Source: CAYWMY01 sp046352935 (GTDB taxonomy: Bacteria > Pseudomonadota > Gammaproteobacteria > Steroidobacterales > Steroidobacteraceae). Taken from it: a stretch of 64,000 nt of DNA. The position numbers and the translations under genes are program-made. This document shows positions 24,032-33,507 of this stretch, in pieces (position 1 is the stretch's first letter; each line of letters starts with the position of its first letter). The notes below the pieces were generated by a model. It was not told where the DNA came from. It was given only the letters and a program-made list of their open reading frames with translations, and did no database searches. The stretch covers positions 62,001 to 126,000 of the forward strand of contig JAXMGR010000001.1 in assembly GCA_046352935.1 (NCBI GenBank). The letters run 5' to 3'.

Positions 24032-25309
24032 ATGCTCGTCGGATCACAGCCACGCCGTGTCGCCATCATCGGGGGCGTGCGCATTCCCTTCGCGCGCGCA
24101 CACGGCGCCTATGCCGAGGTGGGCAACCCCGAGATGCTCACCGCGGTGCTGAAGGGCCTCGTCGACCGCTTCGCACTGCAGGGTGAACGCCTGGGCGACG
24201 TGGCCGCCGGCGCCGTCATGAAGCACCCCAGCCAGTGGAACCTCGCCCGCGAGGCCGTGCTGGCCAGCGGGCTCGCCGCCGAGACACCGGCCTTCGATCT
24301 GCAGCGTGCCTGCGGCACGAGCCTCGAGGCCGCGATCCTCGTCGCCAACAAGATCGCGCTGGGCCAGATCGACAGCGGCATCGCGGCCGGCACGGACACG
24401 GTCAGCGACCCGCCGATCAGCTACCCGCGTGCCTATCAGCGCCTGCTGCTCAGGAGCGTCCGGGCGCGATCGCCGGGTGCGCGCTTCGCGCCCTGGCTGT
24501 CGCTGCGTCCGCGTCATCTGAAGCCGGTGCTGCCCGGTATCGTGGAGCCACGCACCGGGATGTCCATGGGCGAGAGCTGCGAGCAGATGGCGCGCCAGTG
24601 GGAGATCGGCCGCGCCGAGCAGGACGCGTTCGCGCTCGAGAGCCATCGCCGCGCGGCGCGTGCGTACGACGCCGGCTTCCACGACGACCTGCTGGTCGAG
24701 TTCCAGGGTCTGCGCGTGGACGACAACCTGCGTCGCAACACCTCGCTCGAACAGCTCGCGAAGCTCGGAGCCTCGTTCGCCGTGGACGGCACGCTCACCG
24801 CGGGCAACAGCACGCCGATGACCGACGGTGCGGCCGCACTGCTGCTCGCGACCGAGGATTGGGCGCGCGCGCGCGACCTGCCCGTGCTCGCCTGGCTCAG
24901 CTTCGCGAAGGTCGCGGCAGTGGATTTCGTGGATCGCGAAGGCCTGCTCATGGCGCCCGCGTACGCGGTGCCCCGCCTGCTGGCCGACGCCCGGCTCGGG
25001 CTCCAGGATTTCGACTTCTACGAGTTCCACGAGGCTTTCGCCGCGCAGGTGCTGTGCACGCTGAAGGCCTGGGAGTCGCCGGAGTTCTGCCGGGACGCAC
25101 TCGGCCTCGACGCGCCGCTCGGGTCCGTCGACCGCGACCGGCTGAACGTGAACGGCGGCTCGCTGGCGATCGGTCATGCCTTTGCCGCCACGGGCGCGCG
25201 CGTACTCGCGGCGCTCGCGAAGGCGCTGGCCGCGCGTGGCGCGGGCCGCGGCCTCGTGTCCGTGTGCACGGCGGGCGGCATGGGAATCGCGGCGATCGTC
25301 GAGCGTTGA
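24032..25309 (+). CDS. Thiolase (acetyl-CoA C-acyltransferase, FadI-like)
   Basis: The product is 425 residues from ATG 24032, with GGAGGA about 5 nt upstream; a GTG at 24008 is weaker. The acyl-enzyme nucleophile is Cys94 in 'QRACGTSLEAA'. 'VNGGSLAIGHAFAATGARV' carries the general-base His, and Cys412 in 'VCTAGGMGIAAI' is the second catalytic Cys. 'YEFHEAFAAQVLCTL' is the expected NEAFA-like motif with His in place of Asn, as in FadI-type enzymes. It cleaves or condenses acyl-CoA, most likely in fatty-acid degradation. No FadJ-like partner is in the window. Confidence 0.93.
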   Translation: MLVGSQPRRVAIIGGVRIPFARAHGAYAEVGNPEMLTAVLKGLVDRFALQGERLGDVAAGAVMKHPSQWNLAREAVLASGLAAETPAFDLQRACGTSLEAAILVANKIALGQIDSGIAAGTDTVSDPPISYPRAYQRLLLRSVRARSPGARFAPWLSLRPRHLKPVLPGIVEPRTGMSMGESCEQMARQWEIGRAEQDAFALESHRRAARAYDAGFHDDLLVEFQGLRVDDNLRRNTSLEQLAKLGASFAVDGTLTAGNSTPMTDGAAALLLATEDWARARDLPVLAWLSFAKVAAVDFVDREGLLMAPAYAVPRLLADARLGLQDFDFYEFHEAFAAQVLCTLKAWESPEFCRDALGLDAPLGSVDRDRLNVNGGSLAIGHAFAATGARVLAALAKALAARGAGRGLVSVCTAGGMGIAAIVER

Positions 25310-25383
25310 CCCGTGCCGGCCGTGTGTCGATCGCGACCGGCCGGGCGAGATGCATCATGAACCCAGTCCGGGGAATCCAGACC

Positions 25384-25863
25384 ATGTTCCATCGCAGGAC
25401 CCGTCTCCCGTGGCTCGCGCCGTTCGCGCTGATGCTCGCAGCCTGCACACCCGAGCAGGAGCCGCCACCACCACCGCGCATCGCCGATCGCCTGCACCTG
25501 TACAAGTTCGAGCAGGACTTCGGGTACGCGCAGGCGGTGAAGGTCGACAAGACCGTGTATGTCTCCGGCGTGCTGCCGGTGGACGCCAGCGGCAAGCTCG
25601 TCGGTCCCGCCGACATGCCGGCACAGCTCGAAGCCGCGTACACGAACCTCGGCAAGGTGCTGGAGGCCTACGGCGTGGGTTCCAACGCCGTCGTGCGAGA
25701 GAACATCTACACGACGGACATGGAGGCGCTGCTGCAGGTCGCCGACATCCGCTTCAAGTACTACTCCAAGGGCAGCCTGCCGGCGGTCACCTGGCTCGAG
25801 GTCAAGCGGCTCGTCGATCCGGGCATCCTGGTCGCGGTCGAGGCGACGCTCGAGCTGCCCTGA
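25384..25863 (+). CDS. Rid-family (RidA/YjgF-like) lipoprotein
   Basis: The 159-residue product has a lipoprotein signal with lipobox 'MLAAC' (Cys21), then a Pro spacer and a full Rid domain (about 36-159; 'VDKTVYVSGVLPVDASGKLV', 'QLEAAYTNLGKVLEAYGVG', 'VVRENIYTTDM'). Cytoplasmic RidA deaminates reactive enamines using an Arg in 'P-x-R-S'. Here that position is Val135 in 'LPAVTWLEV', so the classic activity is probably lost. An exported, anchored Rid protein is unusual. It lies 74 nt after the thiolase gene; ATG 25357 is an alternative start. Confidence 0.82.
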   Translation: MFHRRTRLPWLAPFALMLAACTPEQEPPPPPRIADRLHLYKFEQDFGYAQAVKVDKTVYVSGVLPVDASGKLVGPADMPAQLEAAYTNLGKVLEAYGVGSNAVVRENIYTTDMEALLQVADIRFKYYSKGSLPAVTWLEVKRLVDPGILVAVEATLELP

Positions 25864-25954
25864 GAACCGCCGGGGCCGCGGCGGCGGCGCCGGACCGGCG
25901 TGCAGCGAACGGCGCGGCTAGAATGGCCGTCCTTTCCCCGGTTCGCCGGGAACG

Positions 25955-27562
25955 ATGGATCCGAGGGGGCCCATGTCGAGTCCGCGTGTCGACCGCGTCT
26001 TCGAACGCCGCCTGGCCGTGCTCATCGGCAGTGGCGAGCGTGGCGTGCTGCAGCACGGCCTGAAGGGCGTCGAAAAGGAATCCCTGCGCGTGACACCCGG
26101 CGGTCGCATCGCGACGACGCGCCACCCCGAGGGTCTGGGCTCCGCGCTCACGAACGAGCACATCACCACCGATTACTCGGAGGCGCTCGTCGAGCTCATC
26201 ACACCGGCCTTCCGCGAGAGCTGGGAGCTGCTCGCCTACCTCTGCGACATCCACCAGTACACCTATCGGCACCTGGGCGACGAGCTGCTGTGGGCGACAT
26301 CGATGCCCTGCGCCGTGCGCGGCGACGACAGCGTGCCGATCGCCGAGTACGGCAGTTCCAACCTGGGGCGGCTGAAGACCGTCTATCGCGTCGGCCTCGC
26401 GCTGCGCTACGGCCGCGTGATGCAGGCCATCTCGGGTGTCCACTTCAATTATTCGTTCCCGCAGCATTTCTGGCCGGTCCTGCACGAGGCCTGGCAGGCG
26501 GACACCCGGGGCCAGGACTTCGTCGACGAGGCCTACTTTGCGCTGCTGCGCAACTATCACCGGCACGGCTGGATCCTGAACTACCTGTTCGGCGTGTCGC
26601 CCGCGCTCTGCCGCTCCTTCTTCCACGGCCGCGAGATCGCGCCCGGCCTCGAGGAATTCGGGCGCGGCACGCTCTACGGGCCGTACGCGACCACGCTGCG
26701 CATGAGCGACCTCGGCTACCGCAACAAGAGCCAGGCGGGCGTGCGGATCTCGCTGAACTCGCGCGCGGAGTACGTGCGCGACCTCGCACGGCTCATGTCC
26801 ACGCCGCACCCCGAATACCAGCGCCTGGGCACGAAGAGGGATGGGCACTGGCAGCAGCTCAACACGAACGTGCTGCAGATCGAGAACGAGTACTACAGCT
26901 TCATCCGGCCGAAGCGCGTGGCGCGTTCGGGCGAACGTCCGACCAAGGCGCTCACCCGCGCAGGCGTCGAGTACGTCGAGATGCGTTCGCTGGACGTCAG
27001 CGCCTTCGACCCCGTCGGCGTGAACCAGAACAAGCTGCGCTTCCTCGAGGCCTTCGCGGCGCTGTGCGTGCTCAAGCACAGCGACCCGCTCGGCCCGGAC
27101 GAGATCGATGCCTACGGCGCGAACCATGTGCTGGTCGCGCGCCGGGGCCGCGAACCCGGACTCGTGCTCGCCGACGGCGGGCGCGGCGTGCCGCTCGACG
27201 CCTGGGGCCGGGTGCTGCTCGACGAGATGCAGGGCATCTGCGAACTGCTCGACGCGGGCGATGCGCAGCGTCCCTACACCGCGGCGCTCGAGGCCCAGCG
27301 CGAGAAGTTCGACGACGTCGCGAAGACGCCGTCCGCGCGGCTGCTGAACGGGATGCGGACCGCCGGCGAGGGCTTCTTCGAGCTCGCGCTGCGCATGTCG
27401 GCCACCCACAAGGCGTACTTCCTGGAGCTGCACCCGCCGGACGACGAGCGGCTGGCGGGCTTTCACGCCGAGTCCGTGGAGTCGCTCGCCGAGCAGCGGC
27501 GCATCGAGGCCGGCGACCGGGTCGGCTTCGATGAGTTCGTCGCGGCCTACCTCGCCGGCTGA
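25955..27562 (+). CDS. gshA: Glutamate-cysteine ligase
   Basis: The 535-residue product catalyses ATP-dependent gamma-glutamylcysteine formation, the first step in glutathione synthesis. Markers of proteobacterial class I GshA are 'GVEKESLRVTPGGRIA', 'TDYSEALVELITPAF', 'YGSSNLGRLKTVYRVGL', 'ISGVHFNYSFPQ', and 'EYVEMRSLDVSAFDPVGV'. The length is as expected. The ATG at 25955 has no good ribosome site, and ATG 25973 is a close alternative. No gshB is visible in this window. Confidence 0.96.
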   Translation: MDPRGPMSSPRVDRVFERRLAVLIGSGERGVLQHGLKGVEKESLRVTPGGRIATTRHPEGLGSALTNEHITTDYSEALVELITPAFRESWELLAYLCDIHQYTYRHLGDELLWATSMPCAVRGDDSVPIAEYGSSNLGRLKTVYRVGLALRYGRVMQAISGVHFNYSFPQHFWPVLHEAWQADTRGQDFVDEAYFALLRNYHRHGWILNYLFGVSPALCRSFFHGREIAPGLEEFGRGTLYGPYATTLRMSDLGYRNKSQAGVRISLNSRAEYVRDLARLMSTPHPEYQRLGTKRDGHWQQLNTNVLQIENEYYSFIRPKRVARSGERPTKALTRAGVEYVEMRSLDVSAFDPVGVNQNKLRFLEAFAALCVLKHSDPLGPDEIDAYGANHVLVARRGREPGLVLADGGRGVPLDAWGRVLLDEMQGICELLDAGDAQRPYTAALEAQREKFDDVAKTPSARLLNGMRTAGEGFFELALRMSATHKAYFLELHPPDDERLAGFHAESVESLAEQRRIEAGDRVGFDEFVAAYLAG

Positions 27563-27715
27563 CCTCCATCGCCGCCCAGCATGCGGGACTGAGACCGGTT
27601 CCATTGACCGGGCCCCCGGCTTTGGGCACCGTAACACAATGAAACTGCGCGAAGTCTGTCGGGCGGCAGCCGGGGTCGGCACGGCCCGGATCGCGCGCGT
27701 CGTGGGGGCGCTTTC

Positions 27716-28942
27716 GTGACGGCCGCGTCGGTACAGGAGAGCCTCGAAAAGTCCCCGGTCGCCGAGGAGCTGGCCGGTGGCTTCCCGTGGCTGCACTTCA
27801 GCGAGGCGCTGGAGCTCCAGTACCGCAACCATTACTACGGCGAGCGCCTGGGCCAGCTGCGTCTGAATCTCGGCATCGCGCTCGGCCTCATCGTCGCCTT
27901 CCTCTCGATGGACGACCTGGTGCTCCAGCGGCCCGGCCCGGAGCTGCTGTCCACCGTGCGCTTCGCCGTCGTGGTGCCGGCGATGCTGGCGGTGGTCGGC
28001 GTCACCTTCCTGCCCCACGCGGTGCGCTGGTATCCGCGCGCGATCCTGCTCACCGCCCCGCTCGTGCTGTTCTCCATCGTGGCGACGGAGATCACAGCGG
28101 CGCACGCGGGCACGCAGCTGCTGTTCTCGACGCTGGTCCTCGCCACCATCTTCGTCTATTACCTCGTCGGCCTGATGTTCTACGGCGCGGTCTTCTGCAA
28201 CCTGCTCGCCCTCGGTGCCTACGTGGCCGGTGCCTTCGCGACGGGATTGCCGGCGCCGCACGTCACCTACAATTCGCTGGTGCTGCTGTTCGCGAATCTC
28301 GTCGGCGCCTCGGTGGCCTACAACCTCGAACGCACGCAGCGCACGAGCTGGCTCGAGGCGCGCATGCTGGAGGACCTGGCGCTGCGTGACGGGCTGACCG
28401 GCATCTTCAACCGGCGCCGCTTCGACGAGCGCATGCAGTCCTTCTGGCGCCAGGCGCTGCGCGAGAAGAAGCCGCTGGCGCTGATGCTCATCGACATCGA
28501 CTGTTTCAAGCCGTTCAACGACCGCTACGGGCACCAGGCGGGCGACGAGGTGCTGAAGTCCGTCGCGGCCGTCCTGCACCGTGCCGCGCGCCGGCCGCTC
28601 GACGTGGCCGCGCGCTACGGCGGCGAGGAGTTCGCCGTCGCACTGTACGATCCGACGCGCGAGTACGCGACAACCCTGGGATCGCGGATCCTCGAGGACG
28701 TGCGCCTGCTCGAGATCCACAATGCCGGCTCGACCGTCGACAAGGTCGTGACGGTCAGCATCGGGCTCGCCTACATCCTCCCGGCCGACGGCCGCAGCGT
28801 GGACGGCTTCATCCAGCTCGCCGACGAGGCGCTCTACGCGGCGAAGGCCGGTGGCCGCAACCGTCTGAACCGCCTCGAGGCCGAGTACGCTCAGCTGCAG
28901 ACCGGATTGTTCCGCGCCAATCGCGGCACCCAGAAGACCTGA
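27716..28942 (+). CDS. Membrane diguanylate cyclase
   Basis: The 408-residue product starts at a GTG with a GGGGGCG ribosome site. About five or six hydrophobic helices (45-205) precede a short coiled linker ('LEARMLEDLALRDGLTGIFN') and a GGDEF domain (about 230-390). The active site is GGEEF at 302-306, competent for c-di-GMP synthesis. An inhibitory I-site RPLD lies at 293-296, five residues before it, so product inhibition is likely. 'LMLIDIDCFKPFNDRYGHQAGD' is the metal and substrate segment. The sensor part has no recognised domain. It is a single-gene unit between gshA and pyc. Confidence 0.9.
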   Translation: MTAASVQESLEKSPVAEELAGGFPWLHFSEALELQYRNHYYGERLGQLRLNLGIALGLIVAFLSMDDLVLQRPGPELLSTVRFAVVVPAMLAVVGVTFLPHAVRWYPRAILLTAPLVLFSIVATEITAAHAGTQLLFSTLVLATIFVYYLVGLMFYGAVFCNLLALGAYVAGAFATGLPAPHVTYNSLVLLFANLVGASVAYNLERTQRTSWLEARMLEDLALRDGLTGIFNRRRFDERMQSFWRQALREKKPLALMLIDIDCFKPFNDRYGHQAGDEVLKSVAAVLHRAARRPLDVAARYGGEEFAVALYDPTREYATTLGSRILEDVRLLEIHNAGSTVDKVVTVSIGLAYILPADGRSVDGFIQLADEALYAAKAGGRNRLNRLEAEYAQLQTGLFRANRGTQKT

Positions 28943-29081
28943 TCCGCGCCATCGCATCGCCCTGCCGCGCCGGCGTGCGCCAGATCTGCCGGAATTGCGG
29001 CCCTGCCCGCCCGTTCTGAACGTTCCGTTCGGCAGCGCTCCGCTATTATCCCGCCAGGACCGTCCCCGTCCTGGTATTGCC

Positions 29082-32000
29082 ATGTCCCGCCGAATCAAGA
29101 AGCTGCTGATCGCCAACCGCGGCGAGATCGCGATCCGCGTGATGCGCGCGGCGACCGAGCTCGGCATCCGCACGGTGGCCGTGTACTCGCACGAGGACCG
29201 CTTCTCGCTGCACCGATTCAAGGCCGACGAGAGCTACCTCGTCGGCGAGGGCAAGGGCCCCGTCGAGGCCTACCTCGACGTCGCGGACATCATCCGCATC
29301 GCCCACGAAGCACACGCCGATGCCGTGCATCCCGGCTACGGCTTCCTGTCCGAGAACCCGGACTTCGCCGAGGCCTGCGGCAGGGCGGGGCTCAATTTCA
29401 TCGGTCCGAAGCCCGAGACCATGCGCCGGCTGGGCAACAAGGTGGCGGCACGCAACCTCGCGGTGGCCGCGCAGGTCCCCGTCATGCCGGCGACACCGCC
29501 GCTGCCTCGCGACGAGGCCGCGGCCGCGAAGCTCGCGGCCGAAGTCGGCTACCCGGTCATGCTCAAGGCGAGCTGGGGTGGAGGCGGTCGCGGCATGCGC
29601 GTCGTCGAGAACGAAGCCGCTCTCGCCGAGCTCGTGGCCGCGGCGCGGCGCGAGGCGAAGGCGGCCTTCGGCAACGACGAGGTCTACCTCGAGAAGCTCA
29701 TCCGCCGCGCGCGCCACATCGAGGTGCAGATCCTCGGCGACGCGCACGGCCAGCTGTTCCATCTCTGGGAGCGCGACTGCACGGTGCAGCGGCGCAACCA
29801 GAAGGTGGTCGAGCGCGCGCCGGCCGCGTTCCTGACCGACGCCGAGCGCGCCGAGCTCACCGGTTACGCGCTCGCGATCGGGCGCGCGGCCGACTACGTC
29901 AACGCCGGCACGGTGGAGTTCCTGCAGGACGCGGACACGGGCCGCTTCTACTTCATCGAGGTGAATCCGCGCATCCAGGTCGAGCACACCGTGACCGAGA
30001 TGGTCACCGGCGTCGACCTCATCAAGGCGCAGATCCACGTCGCCGAAGGCGAGAAGCTCGGCACGCCCGAAAGCGGCGTGCCGCCGCAGGCGGAGATCCG
30101 CACGACCGGCTACGCGATGCAGTGCCGCATCACGACCGAGGACCCCGAGAACAACTTCATCCCCGACTACGGCCGCATCGCCGCCTATCGCAGTCCGGCG
30201 GGCTTCGGCGTGCGCCTCGACGCCGGCACGGCCTACGCGGGCGCGGTGATCTCGCGCCACTACGATTCGCTGCTCGTCAAGGTCACGACCTGGGCGCCGT
30301 CCACGGCCGAGTGCATCGCGCGCATGCACCGCGCGCTGTGGGAGTTCCGCATCCGCGGCGTGACGACGAACCTGCGCTTCGTCGACCAGGTCATCATGCA
30401 CGAGCGCTTCGTGCACGGCGACTACACGACGAGGTTCATCGACGAGACGCCGAAGCTGTTCAGCTACGCGCGCCGCCGCGACCGCGCGACGCGTATCCTC
30501 AATTACATCGGCGACGTCATCGTCAACGGCAGCCCCGAGGCACGGGGCCGCGCAAGGCCGTCGCGGCTCGCGCCCGCGCGGCTGCCGCGGCTCGACCTGC
30601 CGGAGCCGCCGCCCGGCACGAAGCAGCTGCTCGACTCGATCGGCCCCGAGAGGTTCGCGGAGTGGATGCGCAACGAGCGGCGCACGCTGGTCACGGACAC
30701 GACGATGCGCGATGCGCACCAGTCGCTGCTCGCGACGCGCTTCCGCACGCACGACATGACGGAGATCGCGCCGTACTATGCCGCGCTGCTGCCGCAGCTC
30801 TTCTCGATGGAGTGCTGGGGCGGCGCGACCTTCGACGTGTCCATGCGCTTCCTCAAGGAGTGCCCCTGGGACCGCCTGCAGCAGTTCCGCGCGGCCATGC
30901 CGAACCTGCTGCTGCAGATGCTGCTGCGTTCCGCGAACGCCGTCGGCTACACGAACTACCCCGACAACGTCGTGCGCTACTTCGTCCAGCAGGCGGCGAG
31001 GGAGGGCATCGACCTGTTCCGCGTGTTCGACTCGCTGAACTGGGTGGACAACATGCGCGTCGCCATCGACGCCGTGCGCGACACGGGGCGGCTGTGCGAG
31101 GCGGCCATCTGCTACACGGGTGACCTCTCCGACCCGGCCGAGGGCAAGTACACGCTCGCGTACTACGTCGGCCTCGCGAAGCAGCTGGAGAAGGCCGGTG
31201 CCCACATCCTCGGCATCAAGGACATGGCCGGGCTGTGCAAGCCGGCGGCGGCCTCCGCGCTCGTCAGGGCGCTCAAGGAGGAGGTCGGGCTCCCCATCCA
31301 CTTCCACACCCACGACACCAGCGGCATCGCGGCGGCGAGCGTGCTGAAGGCCATCGAGGCGGGCTGCGACGCGGTCGACGCCGCGATGGACGCTATGAGC
31401 GGCACGACCTCGCAGCCGAACCTCGGCTCGATCGTCGAGGCGCTGCGGCACGGTCCGCACGACACTGGCCTCGACCCGGGGCGCATCCGCACGATCTCCT
31501 CGTACTGGGAACAGGTGCGTGGCCACTATGCCGCGTTCGAGAGCGACCTGCGTTCCGGCGCCTCCGAGGTCTACGTGCACGGCATGCCGGGCGGCCAGTT
31601 CACGAACCTGCGCGAGCAGGCGCGCTCGCTCGGCATCGACGAGCACCGCTGGCACGAGGTCGCGAATGCCTACGCCCTGGTCAACGAGATGTTCGGCGAC
31701 ATCGTCAAGGTGACGCCGAGTTCGAAGGTCGTCGGCGACATGGCCATCATGATGGTCACCGGCGGGCTCACGCGCGCCCAGGTCGAGGACCCGGACGTCG
31801 AGATCGCGTTCCCGGAGTCGGTCGTGCAGTTCTTCCACGGCGACGTCGGCCAGCCGCACGGCGGCTTCCCGCAGGGGCTGCAGCGCAAGGTGCTCAAGGA
31901 ACGTGCGCCGCTCACGGTGCGGCCGGGCGAGGTGCTGCCGCCCGCGGACCTGGAACAGGAGCGCCGCAACGCGGAGCAGAGGACGGGCCGTGCCGTCACG

Positions 32001-32528
32001 GACGCGGAACTCGCCTCGTATCTCATGTACCCGAAGGTGTTCGTCGACTACGCCGCCTCGCGCGCCGCCTTCGGCAACGCCACCGTGCTGCCGACGCCGG
32101 TGTTCTTCTACGGCATGACGCCGGGACAGGAAGTGAACATCGAGCTCGAACGCGGCAAGACGCTGATCGTGCAGCTCGTCACCGTCAGTGATGCGCACGA
32201 CGACGGGACGCGCACCGTGTTCTTCGAGCTGAACGGCCAGCCGCGCTCGGTGCGCGTGCCCGACCGCAGTCAGGTCGCGCGGCGCCCGGCCGCGCGCAAG
32301 GCCGAGGCCGGCAACCCGGACCATGTCGCGGCGCCCATGCCGGGCACGGTCGTGACGGTCGCCGTCCAGGCGGGCGCGAAGGTGCAGCGCGGCGACACGC
32401 TGCTGACGCTGGAGGCGATGAAGATGGAGGCGGCCGTGCGCGCGGAGCGCGACGGCACGATCGCCGAGGTGGTCGCGAAGCCCGGACTCGCGGTCGATGC
32501 CAAGGACCTGCTCGTCGTGTTCGCCTGA
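29082..32528 (+). CDS. pyc: Pyruvate carboxylase, single-chain
   Basis: The 1148-residue product is a biotin enzyme that carboxylates pyruvate to oxaloacetate, an anaplerotic step. The biotin carboxylase domain (about 5-455) has 'IANRGEIAIRVMRAA' and the ATP-grasp loop 'KASWGGGGRGMRVV'. The carboxyltransferase domain (about 530-1050) begins 'VTDTTMRDAHQSLLATRFR' and has 'MECWGGATFDVSMRFLKEC'. The C-terminal biotin carrier carries 'LEAMKMEA', with the biotinyl Lys near 1114. All domains are in one chain, unlike the split PycA/PycB form of pseudomonads. The start ATG has no clear ribosome site. Confidence 0.96.
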   Translation: MSRRIKKLLIANRGEIAIRVMRAATELGIRTVAVYSHEDRFSLHRFKADESYLVGEGKGPVEAYLDVADIIRIAHEAHADAVHPGYGFLSENPDFAEACGRAGLNFIGPKPETMRRLGNKVAARNLAVAAQVPVMPATPPLPRDEAAAAKLAAEVGYPVMLKASWGGGGRGMRVVENEAALAELVAAARREAKAAFGNDEVYLEKLIRRARHIEVQILGDAHGQLFHLWERDCTVQRRNQKVVERAPAAFLTDAERAELTGYALAIGRAADYVNAGTVEFLQDADTGRFYFIEVNPRIQVEHTVTEMVTGVDLIKAQIHVAEGEKLGTPESGVPPQAEIRTTGYAMQCRITTEDPENNFIPDYGRIAAYRSPAGFGVRLDAGTAYAGAVISRHYDSLLVKVTTWAPSTAECIARMHRALWEFRIRGVTTNLRFVDQVIMHERFVHGDYTTRFIDETPKLFSYARRRDRATRILNYIGDVIVNGSPEARGRARPSRLAPARLPRLDLPEPPPGTKQLLDSIGPERFAEWMRNERRTLVTDTTMRDAHQSLLATRFRTHDMTEIAPYYAALLPQLFSMECWGGATFDVSMRFLKECPWDRLQQFRAAMPNLLLQMLLRSANAVGYTNYPDNVVRYFVQQAAREGIDLFRVFDSLNWVDNMRVAIDAVRDTGRLCEAAICYTGDLSDPAEGKYTLAYYVGLAKQLEKAGAHILGIKDMAGLCKPAAASALVRALKEEVGLPIHFHTHDTSGIAAASVLKAIEAGCDAVDAAMDAMSGTTSQPNLGSIVEALRHGPHDTGLDPGRIRTISSYWEQVRGHYAAFESDLRSGASEVYVHGMPGGQFTNLREQARSLGIDEHRWHEVANAYALVNEMFGDIVKVTPSSKVVGDMAIMMVTGGLTRAQVEDPDVEIAFPESVVQFFHGDVGQPHGGFPQGLQRKVLKERAPLTVRPGEVLPPADLEQERRNAEQRTGRAVTDAELASYLMYPKVFVDYAASRAAFGNATVLPTPVFFYGMTPGQEVNIELERGKTLIVQLVTVSDAHDDGTRTVFFELNGQPRSVRVPDRSQVARRPAARKAEAGNPDHVAAPMPGTVVTVAVQAGAKVQRGDTLLTLEAMKMEAAVRAERDGTIAEVVAKPGLAVDAKDLLVVFA

Positions 32529-32542
32529 GGGCGCGGGAACGG

Positions 32543-33349
32543 ATGGCCGCATATTCCGAGGGCTGCCCGCGGCGCATCGTCTGCCTCACCGAGGAGCCGA
32601 CCGAGGTCCTGTACGCGCTCGGCGAGCAGGACCGCATCGTCGGCATCTCGGGGTTCACCGTGCGTCCGCCGCGCGCGCGGCGTGAGAAGCCGCGCGTGTC
32701 CGCGTTCACCTCGGCCAGGATCGACCAGATCCTGGAGCTCGGCCCCGATCTCGCCATCGGCTTCTCCGACATGCAGGCCGACATCGCGCAGGCGCTGATC
32801 CGCGCGGGCGTGGAGGTCTGGATCAGCAACCACCGGTCCGTCGCCGGGATCATCGCCTACGTGGAGCGGCTCGCCGCACTGGTGGGCGCAATCGAGCGGG
32901 GCAGGCAGTACGCCGACGGCCTGCGCGCGCACGTCGAAGCGGTGCGCCGCGCTGCGGCAGCGCTGCCGAAGAGGCCGCGCGTCTACTTCGAGGAATGGGA
33001 CGAGCCGATGATCAGCGGCATCCGCTGGGTCTCGGAGCTCGTCTCGATCGCGGGCGGGGACGACATCTTCCCCGAGCGTGCCCTGCAGTCGCTGGGTCGC
33101 GACCGCATCATCGCCGATGCGGACGAGGTCGTGCGGCGCGCGCCGGACATCGTCTTCGGATCGTGGTGCGGCAAGAAGTACCGGCCGCTCACGGTGGCGG
33201 CCCGACCGGGCTGGAGCGCAGTCCCGGCCGTGCGGGACAACGAACTCCACGAGATCAAGTCACCGCTCATCCTCCAGCCGGGCCCCGCCGCGCTGACCGA
33301 CGGCCTCGATGCGCTGCATCGCGTCATCGCGGCCTGGGCAGGGAGATGA
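32543..33349 (+). CDS. Cobalamin-binding-like protein (BtuF family) without signal peptide
   Basis: The 268-residue product has the type-III periplasmic-binding fold of BtuF: 'RIVCLTEEPTEVLYALG', 'RIDQILELGPDLAIGFSDMQA' and 'RPRVYFEEWDEPMISG'. Unlike BtuF it starts directly with the domain ('MAAYSEGCPRRIVCLT') and has no signal peptide, so it should be cytoplasmic. The group is annotated as cobalamin-binding, but the ligand is unproven here. It begins 14 nt after pyc, in the same orientation, suggesting one operon. Repeat copy D follows. Confidence 0.75.
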   Translation: MAAYSEGCPRRIVCLTEEPTEVLYALGEQDRIVGISGFTVRPPRARREKPRVSAFTSARIDQILELGPDLAIGFSDMQADIAQALIRAGVEVWISNHRSVAGIIAYVERLAALVGAIERGRQYADGLRAHVEAVRRAAAALPKRPRVYFEEWDEPMISGIRWVSELVSIAGGDDIFPERALQSLGRDRIIADADEVVRRAPDIVFGSWCGKKYRPLTVAARPGWSAVPAVRDNELHEIKSPLILQPGPAALTDGLDALHRVIAAWAGR

Positions 33350-33392
33350 GGGATGATCGGGGCGTTCACCATGTCAGCCGCAATGTCGCGCG

Positions 33393-33473
33393 GCGCGGGC
33401 GCGCAGGAAGGGTCGGCGAGCGAGCGTCAGTCTTCCCGCGAGACGAGCCGATCCCTCCCGTTGCACCCCGCGC
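33393..33473 (-). repeat. Structured dispersed repeat, copy D
   Basis: This is an 81-bp copy in reverse orientation relative to copies A and B. Read on the minus strand it starts GCGCGGGGTGCAACGGGAGG and ends CTGCGCGCCCGCGC. TCGGC pairs with GCCGA next to the loop, which keeps CTCGTCTCGCG and ACGCTCG but is otherwise the most divergent loop of the four. Confidence 0.72.
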
Positions 33474-33507
33474 CGTCGAGCGGCGTTCCTGGAGATCGTG
33501 ACCGGCC

